Assembly (NCBI GenBank): GCA_028753945.1
Contig: JAPNXP010000012.1
Coordinates: forward strand, 5,354,501-5,418,500
From: Hexactinellida sp. DTS-2022
Lineage: Eukaryota > Porifera > Hexactinellida
Direction: 5' to 3'
DNA: 64,000 bases
The first letter of the stretch is position 1. Each line of letters opens with the position of its first letter. The notes beneath the pieces were generated by a model. It was not told where the DNA came from, did not search any database, and saw nothing but the letters and a program-made list of their open reading frames with translations. Shown in pieces: positions 37,105 through 47,707 of this stretch. Both the position numbers and the translations under genes were made by a program.

Positions 37105-37262
37105 ATTTTCAGACACCTTGTTTTGACGGAAATGGACCCCCCTACAGATTTGGATCGGGGGATCCATTTCCGTCAAAACAACCTGATAAGGCATTTTTAC
37201 TACAAAAATTTACCTTTGTTGCGAACCCGGGTTTTTGTAATGAAAAGGAGTTGGACAATACA
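37105..37262. repeat. ~110 bp interspersed repeat interrupted by a 60 bp perfect-arm hairpin
   Basis: The host repeat reads ttttcagacacctt and then gttgcgaacccgggtttttg and aaaaggagttggac. Between them, at 37121-37182, lies a hairpin whose arms ttgttttgacggaaatgga and tccatttccgtcaaaacaa are exactly complementary, with C and G runs next to the loop. The hairpin is absent from the other copies of the host repeat, so it is a later insertion. Confidence 0.75.
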
Positions 37263-37290
37263 ATGCATAAATAAGTAAGCACTTCTAAAA

Positions 37291-37470
37291 GAAATTACTT
37301 ATATAGAGCTGAGCTTTGTAGAGTTCAGTTTTTCACTATGTGTATTCATGCACTGAGAAAGGTCAGTTTTTTTCCAGAGTTTGAAATTGACCTTTAGAAA
37401 GTAAGCCTGGGCTTTTTAGTATGGGAAAAAATCTGAACTCTACAAAGCTCAGCTCTATATAAGGATTCCC
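37291..37470. mobile_element. MITE, 180 bp, 9 bp target duplication, long perfect inverted ends
   Basis: The ends share cttatatagagctgagcttt and the following gtagagttcag as an inverted repeat of about 31 bp. CTTCTAAAA flanks both sides exactly (37282-37290, 37471-37479). The terminal text G(A/G)(A/G)A.T.CTTATAT resembles that of the 47372 element, which also makes a 9-10 bp duplication. Nine-base duplications suit Mutator-like elements; this assignment is an inference. Confidence 0.9.
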
Positions 37471-37527
37471 CTTCTAAAAATGATATAAAGCGATATTTCG
37501 AACCCTATATTAAAATAATGCTATAAG

Positions 37528-38733
37528 TTAAAATACAATAACTGGAGACTGGCCTGACCCAAACACGACATATACCCTACCCCCTGCGTCAGTCGCTACT
37601 CCTCTAGGCTTGTACTGCTTTATAGATCCTGTGTCTATGAATCCCAGCTGGATGCCAGTTCTGTCAATAATTTTGATTGAATTCATACTGGCATCTGTTA
37701 TAACGAAGTTTTATTAAGATCCAAGCAAAAGTATTTGGCATATTCCAACGAAATACTATTTTCGTCGATTGAAATATTTCCTATAAATTCTCCATTTTTA
37801 GAAACAAACTGAACAATTACACTTTCCATTGCTAGCAGAGCATACACGATTCCATTGTACACACGCACAGTAAAACAGTCATCTATGAATCCCTTATACC
37901 CCCTTCCAATCTTTCTTATCGTAATTAAATTAGTGTCCATAACAGATATAATATCATGTCTATGTCCCTTCTCCGTGACAGGCACGAACAGTTCGTGGCC
38001 TTCTGAGTCTATTCCTTTGGGGATAATACAAGTGTTAAGTATTCTATCAACATAAGAATAGTCTGGGAGAGTGAATTTTAGAATCTGTTGCGAGTCAGTA
38101 ACAAACAGAAAACTGTGCAAACAATTAAGGAGCGTGGTTGTCTTAAATATTCATTCCGAATTGAGTGCACATATTCTCCCTTAGTGTTCAAAATATGCAC
38201 ACAAGATAACAGAAAATCTGTTATATAAAGTAGATCTGTAGAACGGTCTATGTATATGTTAGTAGGGTCCATTATTTGCTTTGTGTTTTGGTCATACTGT
38301 CCAATACGATCGATACGAGATTCCAATTGGGAATAATCTCCGTCTATTTCGATCGAGCCAAACTTTCTGATTGAAGATTCCATCCGGATTAGTCCGTAGC
38401 TGAACTTAAAAGTAGGGAGAGGCTGTATCTCTAATTTAAGTTTAGTTATTTTCTCCTCTAATTCCCTGATCGAATTCTCCATTGTCGTAACAGTTTGGTT
38501 GTTCTTAGCTAGCTTACTCAAACCCTGTAGTTCCTCTTTCGAGTAACCATCTGCATGTACCCCTCCTGTTGCCCCCTGTTCCTCTCTAAATACTCACACC
38601 TGAGGCGGGACAGTTTGGCGAGCAGCCGGCGCTCCCTCAGAGCCAGCTGGGATCTCAGCTGTTCGAAAACGGAGCGTACGGAGCTCTCGGTCTGCGAGAA
38701 TAGCTCTTCGGGAGTACGAGTCTCTGAAGCCAT
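37528..38733 (-). pseudogene. Decayed coiled-coil/NHL-type gene
   Basis: It starts with an ATG at 38733 (MASETRTPEELFSQTESSV) and a Leu/Glu/Arg-rich coiled coil. Propeller strands with NHL character follow (NIYIDRSTDLLYITDFLLSC, HSFLFVTDSQQILKF, SIKIIDRTGIQLGFIDTG) and it ends at a stop near 37528. The frame changes at least three times, near 38520, 38110 and 37705. Rejoining across each change continues the propeller sense, so I read this as a host pseudogene and not a spliced gene; no GT-AG pairs fit. It is related in layout, but not closely in sequence, to the intact pair at 42334 and 47708. Confidence 0.7.
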
Positions 38734-39049
38734 CAAGCCGACCAGTTATGACAATACTAACTAATGGCCCGATCAAACATTAGGAAGCGGAAAAATAATT
38801 AATTTAAGCACGATTTTTGATCATTTAATAATACAAAAGGATGGTGTCATACATTGGCTATTACGTAACGTTTAAGGGTCCCCAAGTATATATTTCTATG
38901 AATAATACCGGCATATTAGATCCCATTTTCAATTTAGGGAAATCTGTTAATTGGGCAAGACATTATTTGATAGCTTAGAATATTCTAGAATACAAAAGTC
39001 AACGGAGCTTCATATTGAGAGTTTTACGTGATGTGTTATCTTCAAGTGA
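38734..39049. other. Spacer with a 'GGATGGTGTCATACATTG...ACGTAACGTTTAAGGG' repeat
   Basis: Positions 38790-38885 resemble the repeat in the BLOC1S3 intron (24760-24890) and the gttacgtaac element at 41520-41690 and 46081-46240. No gene is seen. Confidence 0.5.
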
Positions 39050-41321
39050 TTAGTGCTGAGACCATTTTATAGATTTGAGGTCCACGCCCTCCTGTACCAT
39101 TTCCCAGAGGGGGGACATGTCCCTCAGTCGCGCCGCCTCCTCCACACACCTCTCCACGGTGTAGTCCACCTCTGCCTCCGTCGTGAACCGACTTATTCCG
39201 AACCGGATCGAGGAGTGAGCCAGCTCCTCGTCCGTACCGATGGCCCGCAGCACGTAGCTCGGCTCCAGCGAGGCGGAGGTGCAGGCGCTGCCAGAGGAGA
39301 GCGCCACGCTCTTCAGCGCCATCAGCAGGCTCTCTCCTACACACATACATGGTATAACACTACTCATTGGGGGGACACATCCATGGTACAGTATAACACT
39401 AATAGTGTTCATTATAGCAAGTTGCATTTTGTTAATTGACGAACTTGCTATTAGAAAGTTAATATTAAATGCTCGCTCGGGGACTTAAAATAACTTGCTA
39501 ATAGAGCAATATTGCTATTCGGCGAACACCACTGAACGTACTTATATATCTGCCAATACCTCTTCAAATGTTATTTCAGGCACTGGCAAGGTCATTATAT
39601 TTCACCTCTGCGAAGCCGGGTTATTATATTGAAAAGGTGTTGGCCGATACAAGTAATTCCTCAATGTATACCTATACCTTCGATGCAGGAGAAAGATAGG
39701 TTGACACAGCCAGGGTAGTTGAGGACCGGATCTCCGTTCCATACGACGGCCGGCAGCTGAGAGCAGATCCCCTCTATCAGCCGCTCCGACAGCCGCGTCA
39801 CGTGAGCCAAGTCGTACGTCATCTCCGTGCGGCAGATGTCTGCTGCTGCCCCGAGACCTAGTGCACCATGGATACTGTCTTAGCCATACTAACAGCGATT
39901 CACAAACTTATTCAACAGTGGACCCCCTATAGCAAATACCAAACGTTCTGTCGACCCATCCTACTGACCGTAATACAAATTTAAATAGTTTTACAACTAT
40001 AATCTTAAATTTTTTATTTACACTATAATCTTTTCCGATTACACTCTAATCAAATCAACCATGGACCCCTTAAAATAAATATTACACATTCTGTGGACCC
40101 CTCCCATTGACCGCAATACACTTTGTGGACCCCAGGTTGTAACCACTGCCCTAAACAGACAGACCATGGACACGCTATACCAGAACTGAGATAGCGTACC
40201 TACTACGAGGTGTGTGGGGAGAGTCCCACTGCGCATGCCCCTCTCCTGCCCGCCGCCACTCATCAGAGGCTGCACGCGCACGCGGGGCCTGCGACGCACG
40301 TACAGCGCACCCACCCCCTTAGGCCCGTATATCTTGTGGCCGCTGATAGACATGAGGTCTATCTTACTCTCCTCTACGTCCATGGGGATCTACAGCACAA
40401 TAGGTATTGTTGGTAAGTACAGTGGAACCTCGTTAGTAGGAACAACAGGGGACCGTCAAATGTGTTCGCCTTATCAGGAATTCGTATCATTTGTATTGAA
40501 AGGCTTAGAGGGGGACTGAATAGTGTCGTATTAACCGTGTGGATACAAACTAGGTTCTAGAATGACGTCATACCTTGCCGACAGCCTGTGCCGCGTCCGT
40601 GTGGAAGAATACGCCCCTCTCCCTGCAGATATTCCCGATCTCCCGGATGTGCTGTCCCACCCCTATCTCGTTATTAACGGCGATAACAGACAGGAGGGAG
40701 GTGTCCGGACAAATGGCCTCGGAGAGGGTGTCCATAGAAAGGACCCCGGTGGAGGAGACGGGGAGGTAGGTCACGCGGACCCCCTCGGACTCCACGCGGC
40801 GACACGAGTCCAACACGCACTTGTGCTCTATCTGGGTAGTGATGACGTGGTTCTTTCGCAGCTTGTAGAACCTATAACCAGGGTTGATAAAAATCATTAT
40901 TTAAAAAAACAAAAAACAACCCTGCTATAATATTATCCCGCCCATAATAATACTAATCTGGCGCCTGAAAGGAGGAACTGATTGGCTACCTGGCCACTCC
41001 CTTTATAGCTATGTTGTTAGACTCAGTGGCGCCGCTGGTGAATATAATCTCCTTCGGGTCGGCTCCGATCAGGTCCGCCACTTGTCTCCTGGCGCGCTCC
41101 ACCGCCGCCTCGGTCTCCCAGCCGTACGCGTGCGTCCGCGAGTGCGGGTTCCCCCAGTAGCCCAGCTGGTAGGGGAGCATCGCGTCCAGCACACGCGGGT
41201 CCAGCGGCGTGGTGGCCTGGGCGTCCAGGTAGAGGGGCCTCAGGGCGCGGGCAGGCTGAGCAGCTGTGGAGAGACGGACATGTCTGCAGAGGAGGCCGAG
41301 AGACAGTCTCAGTCGCAGCAT
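39050..41321 (-). CDS. NFS1: Mitochondrial cysteine desulfurase NFS1, five exons
   Basis: NFS1 takes sulfur from cysteine for Fe-S cluster assembly and tRNA thiolation. Exons are 41321-40990, 40871-40574, 40389-40200, 39857-39678 and 39336-39050, with phases consistent, giving 428 aa. The N-terminus [19 protein letters not shown] is a mitochondrial targeting peptide; upstream codons in the same frame belong to a MITE and are not used. PLP-binding Lys229 lies in [12 protein letters not shown] and the mobile catalytic Cys352 in [17 protein letters not shown]. The C-terminus [10 protein letters not shown] is the conserved ISD11/ISCU-contact end. Introns 2 and 3 carry MITEs. No key residue is missing. 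Confidence 0.96.
39900..40165. mobile_element. hAT-like MITE in intron 3 of NFS1
   Basis: Inverted blocks read acagtggaccccctatagca near 39921 and gtggaccccaggttgtaacc near 40120, with tgtggacccctcccattgac and tctgtcgacccatcctactg pairing in direct sense. The right end ggttgtaaccactgcc resembles the end of the 27028 element. Exact edges are uncertain. Confidence 0.5.
40420..40560. mobile_element. Pogo-like MITE in intron 2 of NFS1
   Basis: It reads cagtggaacctcgttagtag at the left and tacaaactaggttcta at the right, with gtgttcgccttatcaggaat inside. It is the same family as 29322 and covers about three quarters of the 184 nt intron. Confidence 0.75.
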
Positions 41322-41347
41322 CCTAGCTCTATGTACGTACGTACAGT

Positions 41348-42068
41348 GAATGGTTTCATAGTCAGTTATAACGAAGTGCTTGGGACCTGTAAATTCCTTC
41401 GTTATATCCGGATATTCATTATAAGCGGATAAGTGGATAATAATTAATGCATTTAGTGCTCTGGGGGAAATGTCCATTTCGTTATCCAACTTCGTTATAA
41501 CGGGAGTTCACTGTATATGGAATTAAGGGCTGCTCAAACGTTACGTAACTCAAATTCCAGGAAAATAGAGACCCCTCCCTATGTCACGTTTTGACATATC
41601 TGTAATACAGAAAGGATGTCTCACTTTGGGTGACCCCCCCCCCCCACCTCCCCCCCCCCCCTTGGAAAGCGTTTTTAATGGCCCCTTATTCATTTCTATA
41701 ACTATTCTTTCTCCTGGTGTACTTCAGAGTACATGAAATTCAGTCATAATATTACATGGTTGGGAGGATAAAATATGTTCTATACTTTTCAATATTTAAT
41801 AATAGAACCGCTTCCAGAAATGGTTTTATAACGGTGTTCTTATTACACGTACCCACTATAAAGCAAACTAATGTCAATTGACTCACTTTGTTAGTATACT
41901 GTGAAATAATAGTGCGTTATTGGAATTTGGCTATACGTATTCGATTCCCTTGTACAGTCGAAACCGGTTTTTCTAACTTATCGTTTTTTCCTAACGACCT
42001 ATTTATTCTAAATGTGTAAGAAATTCCAATTTTGTTTTAATTTAAATCGGTTTAATTAGTTAATATTT
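41348..42068 (+). repeat. Segment duplicated in direct orientation at 45903-46617
   Basis: About 720 bp is shared with the later segment at roughly 90% by eye. It includes a TTCGTTATAACG-type MITE (41348-41515), a ggaattaagggctgctcaaa element with a C-run, and the first part of a cagtcgaaaccggtttttct MITE (from 41956). It lies outside the left arm of the SVIP/NHL inverted repeat, while its copy lies inside the spacer. Confidence 0.8.
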
Positions 42069-42333
42069 ATAGGATTTTTCTCTATTTCCATGCAAATAAT
42101 TCTTGGAAAAACTGGTCTCAACTGTATTTTGCTAGGTTTAAAGCTAAACGTATTCGCTGTTAGAAATTTATGTGTGTTAGCTGCTATAGCTTTTATTGCT
42201 GCTAATAATTTAAATATGAACTAATTGAGTGAGTTGTTTATTATAAACTAAATACAAACAAATGAACAATGTAGATCATACAAAGAGGAATAATACAGTA
42301 ATAAGAACAATAGACTCATAACAGTAGCATGCA

Positions 42334-44439
42334 TCAGAGTCTCTGTATGCAGTTGTTCTCCTTCATGTCACAGTACGTTATGTAGCCTGTCTGCTCTATG
42401 AATATTCCTGTCGGTCTGGAGATCTGACACAGTTCTGTTCCCTCCCCGAGGATACTCTCTATGTACACACCTTTTGTATCAAACACCTTTATGGCGTTGT
42501 CCCAAAAGTCTGAGATGTAATATCTCACCTTCCCTGTGACTGCATTAGTGTAGATAGCAAAGTGGTACGCCTCTGTAATCTGGCTTTCTGTTATTATCGA
42601 ACAAATGAGTTCTCCTTCGAAGGAGAACATCTGGAGAGGAGATGGTGACCCCGTGAAGAGACAGATTATGACATCACTGGCAGCTTTCATGTCCTGCAAC
42701 CACGGATATCTGCTCGCTTTCTTGTGGCTGGTCCCGTAGCGCATAACCTGCAGAGGGTACTCTCTCTCTACGCTGTTGGTGTCCGTGTTAATCAGCAGCA
42801 GACTCGGTGCTACAGTCCCCACATAGAGATTATCGTCATTGCTTGCTGTGCAGCTTATCTGAGGGATAGCGATTGGAGTCTTGCGTTCCATGTCAACTAT
42901 TTCAGAACCTTTCCATGTCACTGTAAATGGTATTAAGAAATCTTTGAAGCTTGCATATAGGGATCCCTTGAAGTAGGTTAGTGACACAGGAGTATCGTAT
43001 TTGTCGTCATACCAAGAAGCACTGCATGCTAGATCACTTTTTCTGTAGAATGATACTCTGTGTCCGTATCCGTCTGCTACTATCACTGAATTATGAACTA
43101 CAACGACAGAAGCTGGTGTGACTAAATTGATTACCCAATCCCCTCCTCTATCAATTCCAGACGCCGTGGGTATGTTCCTCTCTTCCATTGGCGGAGCTGT
43201 TAGAATTGGAATATTACGAATGTCAATGGCTACCGAAGGAATATCGATTCTGTTGTCGAAATAGTGTCGTATAGCTCTAAGAACAATGTCGTATATTTTC
43301 TTCAGCAGTACATCATCTTGGTTCTTGTCAACAAGGTACTCTAGGCTCCGTGCGTCTCTGTACAGATCACTCAGTTCTGTGAAAGCGAAGTTTACTCTCT
43401 TCTCAATTTCCTCATAAGAACTCTTGAACCATTCTAGATGTCTTTCCATATCACTCGCGTTAGTATCTTCTAGCTTTTGAATCGCTAATGCAGTCTCTGT
43501 ATTTACCCTGTTTAGTCGTGTCTCGTATTCCTGACGGGATATCCCCCCGGGCAGTAGGTCCCTATCGGACAGGTTCAGAGGTCTCATGTCCTCATCTATT
43601 CCTGGATGCACGAAGAATATGAATTCCCCTTTTATCAGGTGTGTCAGTCCTTGTCTCATAGCATAAGAACACCAGGGCTCCGGTATGGGGTAGGTTCTTA
43701 ACTTTAGGATCTCAGCTTGTAGTTGCTTGGTCAGTGACTGGTACTTGTTGATAATATTATCGATTATTATTTGCGGAATAAAGTTATTATCTGGGTCTTC
43801 TTTAGAGATCTGAATCTTTCTTATTTTCTCCTTAGCAGTTTCCCTCCACATAATCATGGTAGGTAGCGTGTATAGCTCGGGCTCAGCTAGTGTGCTCTCG
43901 ATCAGGAATATGCTGTCTCTGTAGTGAGCTGGGAAATTGTTGTTGATGAAGAAATTCGTTATTTCTTGCTTTTGAGAATTGAACTTTTCTAGCAGACTTT
44001 GTTTTGTGGATTCACTGATATTTTTGTTAAGCTGCAACTTTTCAAACACCTGATTTGCTTTTGTTAGTTTTATTCCAATTTCTTGTGTGACTATAAATCC
44101 TATCCGTGAGCATATAATATCATTCATAGAGCGAGTAGCACTCACTATATCCCTGTACTGCTGTGTTATCATTAGATAGAGATCCTTTATAGTGGCACGT
44201 GTCTGCTCTGACAGTATAGCGGCCTTTTTGCTGTTCAATGTATTCATTTCCAATTCAAACCCATCGCACAACTCCTCGATACCTTCCAAACCAATCTCAT
44301 TAATGTCGATGGCTTTAATCTCTCTCAGCCTCTGTTCGTACTGCTCAGTCAGCTTCTCTGCTTTAGTTTTTAGTTTGGAACTTTGTTGTGTTGCCATTTG
44401 TTTGCTTTTCAATTTATTTTCTAATTTTATTTGTATCAT
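42334..44439 (-). CDS. Coiled-coil plus NHL-like beta-propeller protein, copy A
   Basis: A 701-residue intronless protein starts MIQIKLENKLKSKQMATQQ; Met15 is an alternative start. The N-terminal 400 residues are helical and Lys/Glu/Gln-rich, with coiled-coil stretches (KLKTKAEKLTEQYEQRLREI). Residues 445-701 form propeller strands, ending with VFDTKGVYIESILGEG, ISRPTGIFI and ENNCIQRL, the feel of NHL repeats. No RING or B-box finger is present, so this is the TRIM-NHL body without its ligase head. Function is unknown. Copy B at 47708 is about 95% identical, and both frames are intact, which suggests that both are under selection or the duplication is recent. Confidence 0.7.
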   Translation of the reverse strand: MIQIKLENKLKSKQMATQQSSKLKTKAEKLTEQYEQRLREIKAIDINEIGLEGIEELCDGFELEMNTLNSKKAAILSEQTRATIKDLYLMITQQYRDIVSATRSMNDIICSRIGFIVTQEIGIKLTKANQVFEKLQLNKNISESTKQSLLEKFNSQKQEITNFFINNNFPAHYRDSIFLIESTLAEPELYTLPTMIMWRETAKEKIRKIQISKEDPDNNFIPQIIIDNIINKYQSLTKQLQAEILKLRTYPIPEPWCSYAMRQGLTHLIKGEFIFFVHPGIDEDMRPLNLSDRDLLPGGISRQEYETRLNRVNTETALAIQKLEDTNASDMERHLEWFKSSYEEIEKRVNFAFTELSDLYRDARSLEYLVDKNQDDVLLKKIYDIVLRAIRHYFDNRIDIPSVAIDIRNIPILTAPPMEERNIPTASGIDRGGDWVINLVTPASVVVVHNSVIVADGYGHRVSFYRKSDLACSASWYDDKYDTPVSLTYFKGSLYASFKDFLIPFTVTWKGSEIVDMERKTPIAIPQISCTASNDDNLYVGTVAPSLLLINTDTNSVEREYPLQVMRYGTSHKKASRYPWLQDMKAASDVIICLFTGSPSPLQMFSFEGELICSIITESQITEAYHFAIYTNAVTGKVRYYISDFWDNAIKVFDTKGVYIESILGEGTELCQISRPTGIFIEQTGYITYCDMKENNCIQRL

Positions 44440-44569
44440 TTTATCTCAAGTATTTATAGGTTTACAACTAGATTAGTAAAAGTTAATTGGAATTACATAA
44501 TTCCAAAAATATTGTATAAATCGAAAATGAAAGATTCAACAGAATTATCTTTTCATTATCATTGTTCAT

Positions 44570-44735
44570 ATTGAAAGTGTATGTGCTATAAATTAATGTA
44601 TTAAGTAATTCGTTACTCAGATATAGAAAGTGTATTTGCAACATAACTTTCATAGAAAGTGTATTTAGGTTGTATACTTCATATAGAAAGTGTATTAGCC
44701 ACTAAATACTTCATATAGAAAGTGTTTATTTCTGA
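44570..44735. repeat. Tandem 'ATAGAAAGTGTATTT' motifs in the NHL/SVIP divergent promoter
   Basis: Five copies of (a)tagaaagtgtat, spaced 25-40 bp apart, lie in the 610 bp between the NHL and SVIP start codons. They are kept in the second arm at 47185-47340 and 47573-47580. Kept position in both copies suggests regulatory or simply repeat origin; I cannot tell which. Confidence 0.55.
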
Positions 44736-45049
44736 AACTAAAAAACAGTTATTATGAAACAGAATTATTATGTGATAATGGCACATAGATAATTAATTAA
44801 TTAATTAATTACCAACCAACCACTTAGCTAATTTTATGACTGTTTTCATTCTGAGATAATTAGGATTAACTATAGACAGTCGATGGAACCTTTGGTATAC
44901 TTTGATACAAGAGTTGTAAAATAAATTACTTTATCTGTCTGGAGAATATAAGTTCGTTTTAATTAAGCAGGTTTTTCGTTATATCCGAGTTCGTTATAAC
45001 TGGGGTGTACTACAATTGATTAGCTTTAGCCTAGGGTGCACCTAATCTA

Positions 45050-45274
45050 ATGGGGTGCATTAAATCCAAGTCTAGGCAGGGCGGGTCCCCAGACCCGGAC
45101 ACCCGAAGACAGCTGATGGCCGAGGCAGCTGACAGGCGGCTGCTAGCGATGGAGAGCAGAGGAATTAAAGACGTGGACAAACTGAAGAGGAAGGAAGAAA
45201 CGAGAAGGAAACTGGAAGAGAAACAGCTGACTTCTCCGGCACAACACACGCCACTGCAATGGACAGCTAACTGA
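45050..45274 (+). CDS. SVIP: Small VCP/p97-interacting protein, copy A
   Basis: SVIP inhibits ER-associated degradation by binding p97/VCP at membranes. The 74-residue protein starts MGCIKSKSRQGG. Gly2 fits N-myristoylation and Cys3 palmitoylation, the same start as Src-family kinase YES. Residues 18-36 (DTRRQLMAEAADRRLLAME) are the VCP-interacting motif with the A-x-x-R-R core. The middle SRGIKDVDKL and the end LQWTAN match human SVIP (SRGILDVQSV, LRWTVS). Length equals the human protein (77). It is head to head with NHL copy A. Copy B differs at two residues. Confidence 0.9.
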   Translation: MGCIKSKSRQGGSPDPDTRRQLMAEAADRRLLAMESRGIKDVDKLKRKEETRRKLEEKQLTSPAQHTPLQWTAN

Positions 45275-45379
45275 TTGTTTCATTAATTTAATAATAACTA
45301 ATTGGGTATCCTTGTTAATTCTGTTTATTATGCTTCAATGAGATCTTGACACTGTATATTTTATTATTTATCTATTCAA

Positions 45380-45535
45380 CCAAGTACGGTCAGGTTCTCT
45401 CATTATGAACATTCAGGGACAAAAATTGTGTTCATAATAGAGAGACTTCATAATAAGCGAACTCAACTTAATACAAACCCCATGTAATTTGTTAAATTGG
45501 GACGGATATTGTTCACGATAAGCAGACCTGACTGT
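45380..45535. mobile_element. Pogo-like MITE ('GGTCAGGTTCTCTCATTATGAAC' family)
   Basis: The left end tacggtcaggttctctcatt and the right end cgataagcagacctgactgta are inverted. A relative lies at 58676-58832 just upstream of the SOCS-box gene. It sits between the two arms, in single-copy spacer DNA. Confidence 0.65.
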
Positions 45536-45902
45536 AGTAATAATCTCATAACATCACTTGTAAGAACTAACTGCCACATAGTTATAACTTAGGACTTAGA
45601 AAATTCGGGATGTATTGAGCATGCTCATTGAATGCCAACAATGTAAGAAATGGTACATAAACCATGCGTGGAATCCCTGACACTAAGAAGCTAGCCTCTG
45701 TGTATAAATGTCATTCTTGACAAGCAATCAGTATACTATTTCAGTTCCCTTCAAAGCCTTTTCAAAACAAAGGATATTTTGATTAATACGAATTCCGGAT
45801 AAGGCATTTTGGCGGTCCCTTATCGGTGTTCGTACTAACAAGGTTCTACTGTGATACTCACTACATTACAGTATAGTTTAGTATACGTAACCTGAAGATT
45901 GA

Positions 45903-46617
45903 ATCGTTTCAACAGTCAGTTATAACAAAGTGCTTGAGACCTGTAAATTCTTTCGTTCTATCCGGATATTCGTTATAAGCAGATAATAATGAATGCATTT
46001 ATGCTCTGGGGGAAATGCCATTTCGTTATAAGGGAGTATTTCGTTATCCGACTTCGTTATAACGGGGGTTCACTGTATATGGAATTAAGGGCTGCTCAAA
46101 CGTTACGTAACGCAAATTCCAAGAAAAGAAAAATAGACACCCCTCCCTATGTCACGTTTTGACATGTCTGTAATACAGAAAGGATGTCTCACTTTGGGTG
46201 ACCCCTCCCCCCCCCTTGGAAGCGTTTTTAATGGCCCCTTATTCATTACTATAATTATTCTTTCTCCTGGTGAATTTCAGAGTTCATGAAATTCAGTTAT
46301 AAAATTACTACATGGTTGGGAGAGAATATGTTCCCCTATCTTTTCATTACAAATAATAGAACAGTTCCAGAAATGGTTTTATAACGGAGTTCTTATTACA
46401 CGTACTATAAAGCAAACTAATGTACAATTGACTCACTTTATTAGTATACTGTGAAATAATAGTGCGTTATTGGAATTTGGCTATACGTATTCGATTCCCT
46501 TGTACAGTCGAAACCGGTTTTTCTAACTTATCGTTTTTTTCCTAACGACCTATTTATTCTAAATGTGTAAGAAATTTCCAATTTTGTTTTATTTTCAATC
46601 GGTTTAATTAGTTAATA
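45903..46617 (+). repeat. Direct copy of 41348-42068, abutting the right inverted arm
   Basis: It runs parallel to the left segment and stops at 46617 inside the cagtcgaaaccggtttttct MITE, exactly where the inverted arm begins (ttagttaatattaaattaatg). The junction therefore marks a rearrangement breakpoint inside a MITE. A further MITE fragment of the CGTACTAACAAGG type lies before it at 45745-45852. Confidence 0.8.
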
Positions 46618-46634
46618 TTAAATTAATGAAACAA

Positions 46635-46859
46635 TCAGTTTGCTGTCCATTGCAGTGGCGTGTGTTGTGTTGGAGAAGTCAGCTGTTTCTCTTCCAGTTT
46701 CCTTCTCGTTTCTTCCTTCCTCTTCAGTTTGTCCACGTCTTTAATTCCTCTGCTCTCCATCGCTAGCAGCCGCCTGTCAGCTGCCTCGGCCATCAGCTGT
46801 GTCCGGGTGTCCGGGTCTGGGGACCCGCCCTGCCTAGACTTGGATTTGATGCACCCCAT
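46635..46859 (-). CDS. SVIP: Small VCP/p97-interacting protein, copy B
   Basis: A 74-residue protein identical to copy A except Arg-to-Thr at residue 20 (DTRTQL) and Ala-to-Thr at residue 65 (TSPTQH). The N-terminal acylation signal, the A-x-x-R-R motif (MAEAADRRLL) and the C-terminus are kept, so it should be functional. Arg20 lies at the edge of the p97-binding helix, so binding strength could differ slightly. It faces copy A tail to tail across 1.36 kb and is head to head with NHL copy B. Confidence 0.9.
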   Translation of the reverse strand: MGCIKSKSRQGGSPDPDTRTQLMAEAADRRLLAMESRGIKDVDKLKRKEETRRKLEEKQLTSPTQHTPLQWTAN

Positions 46860-47371
46860 TAGATTAGGTGCACCCTAGGCTAAAGCTAATCAATTATATT
46901 ACACCCCAGTTATAACGAACTCGGATATAACGAAAAACCTGCTTAATTAAAACGAACTTATATTCTCCAGACAGATAAAGTAATTTATTTTACTACTCTT
47001 GTATCAAAGTATACCAAAGGTTCCATCGACTGTCTATAGTTAATCCTAATTATCTCAGAATGAAAACAGTAATAAAATTAGCTAAGTGGTTGGTTGGTAA
47101 TTAATTAATTAATTAATTAATTATCTATGTGCCATTATCACATAATAATTATGTTTCATAATAACTGTTTTTTAGTTTCAGAAATAAACACTTTCTATAT
47201 GAAGTATTTAGTGGCTAATACACTTTCTATATGAAGTACACAACTAAATACACTTTCTATGAAAGTTATGTTGCAAATGCACTTTCTATATCTATGACTA
47301 ACGAATTACATAATACATTATAGCACATACACTTTCTATACTGAGTAACGAATTACATATACATTAATTTA

Positions 47372-47553
47372 GAGATATCTTATATGTAGACCGTCTAGAA
47401 ATAGACCAGGTTTTATTCCCTATGCATTAGTATTACCCATAAAAAGCAGGGCAAGTGGTCTACAGAATTTATAGACGGTCTACAAATTTTTGGCTTATTT
47501 GTATGGGCTTTTATAGACCGTCTATTTCTAGACGGTCTACATATAAGGATGCT
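47372..47553. mobile_element. MITE, 182 bp, 10 bp target duplication, present in one arm only
   Basis: The ends share cttatatgtagaccgtctag and aaatagac as inverted repeats. CATTAATTTA flanks both sides (47362-47371, 47554-47563), and the left arm of the duplication has a single uninterrupted site. The insertion is therefore younger than the duplication. A relative lies in UBA2 intron 1 (55132-55290). Confidence 0.93.
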
Positions 47554-47707
47554 CATTAATTTATAGCATATACACTTTCAATATGAAGCAATGGTAATGA
47601 AAAGATAATTTTGTTGAATCTTTCATTTTCTAAATATACTATATTTTAGGAATTATGTAATTCCAATTAACTAATCTAGTTGTAAACCTATAAATACTTG
47701 AGATAAA

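Larger units (their letters stand above)
41975..45294 (+). repeat. Left arm of a ~3.3 kb inverted duplication
   Basis: Its reverse complement is at 46618-50167. The arm holds an NHL-type gene, a divergent promoter region and SVIP. Arms agree at roughly 95% by eye over the genes and less in the spacers. The right arm alone contains a 182 bp MITE at 47372-47553. Confidence 0.93.

Noticed and set aside
41322-41489. N-terminal extension of NFS1 ([13 protein letters not shown]...)
   Set aside because: It is read from a TTCGTTATAACG-type MITE and is not conserved; the next Met begins a typical mitochondrial targeting peptide.
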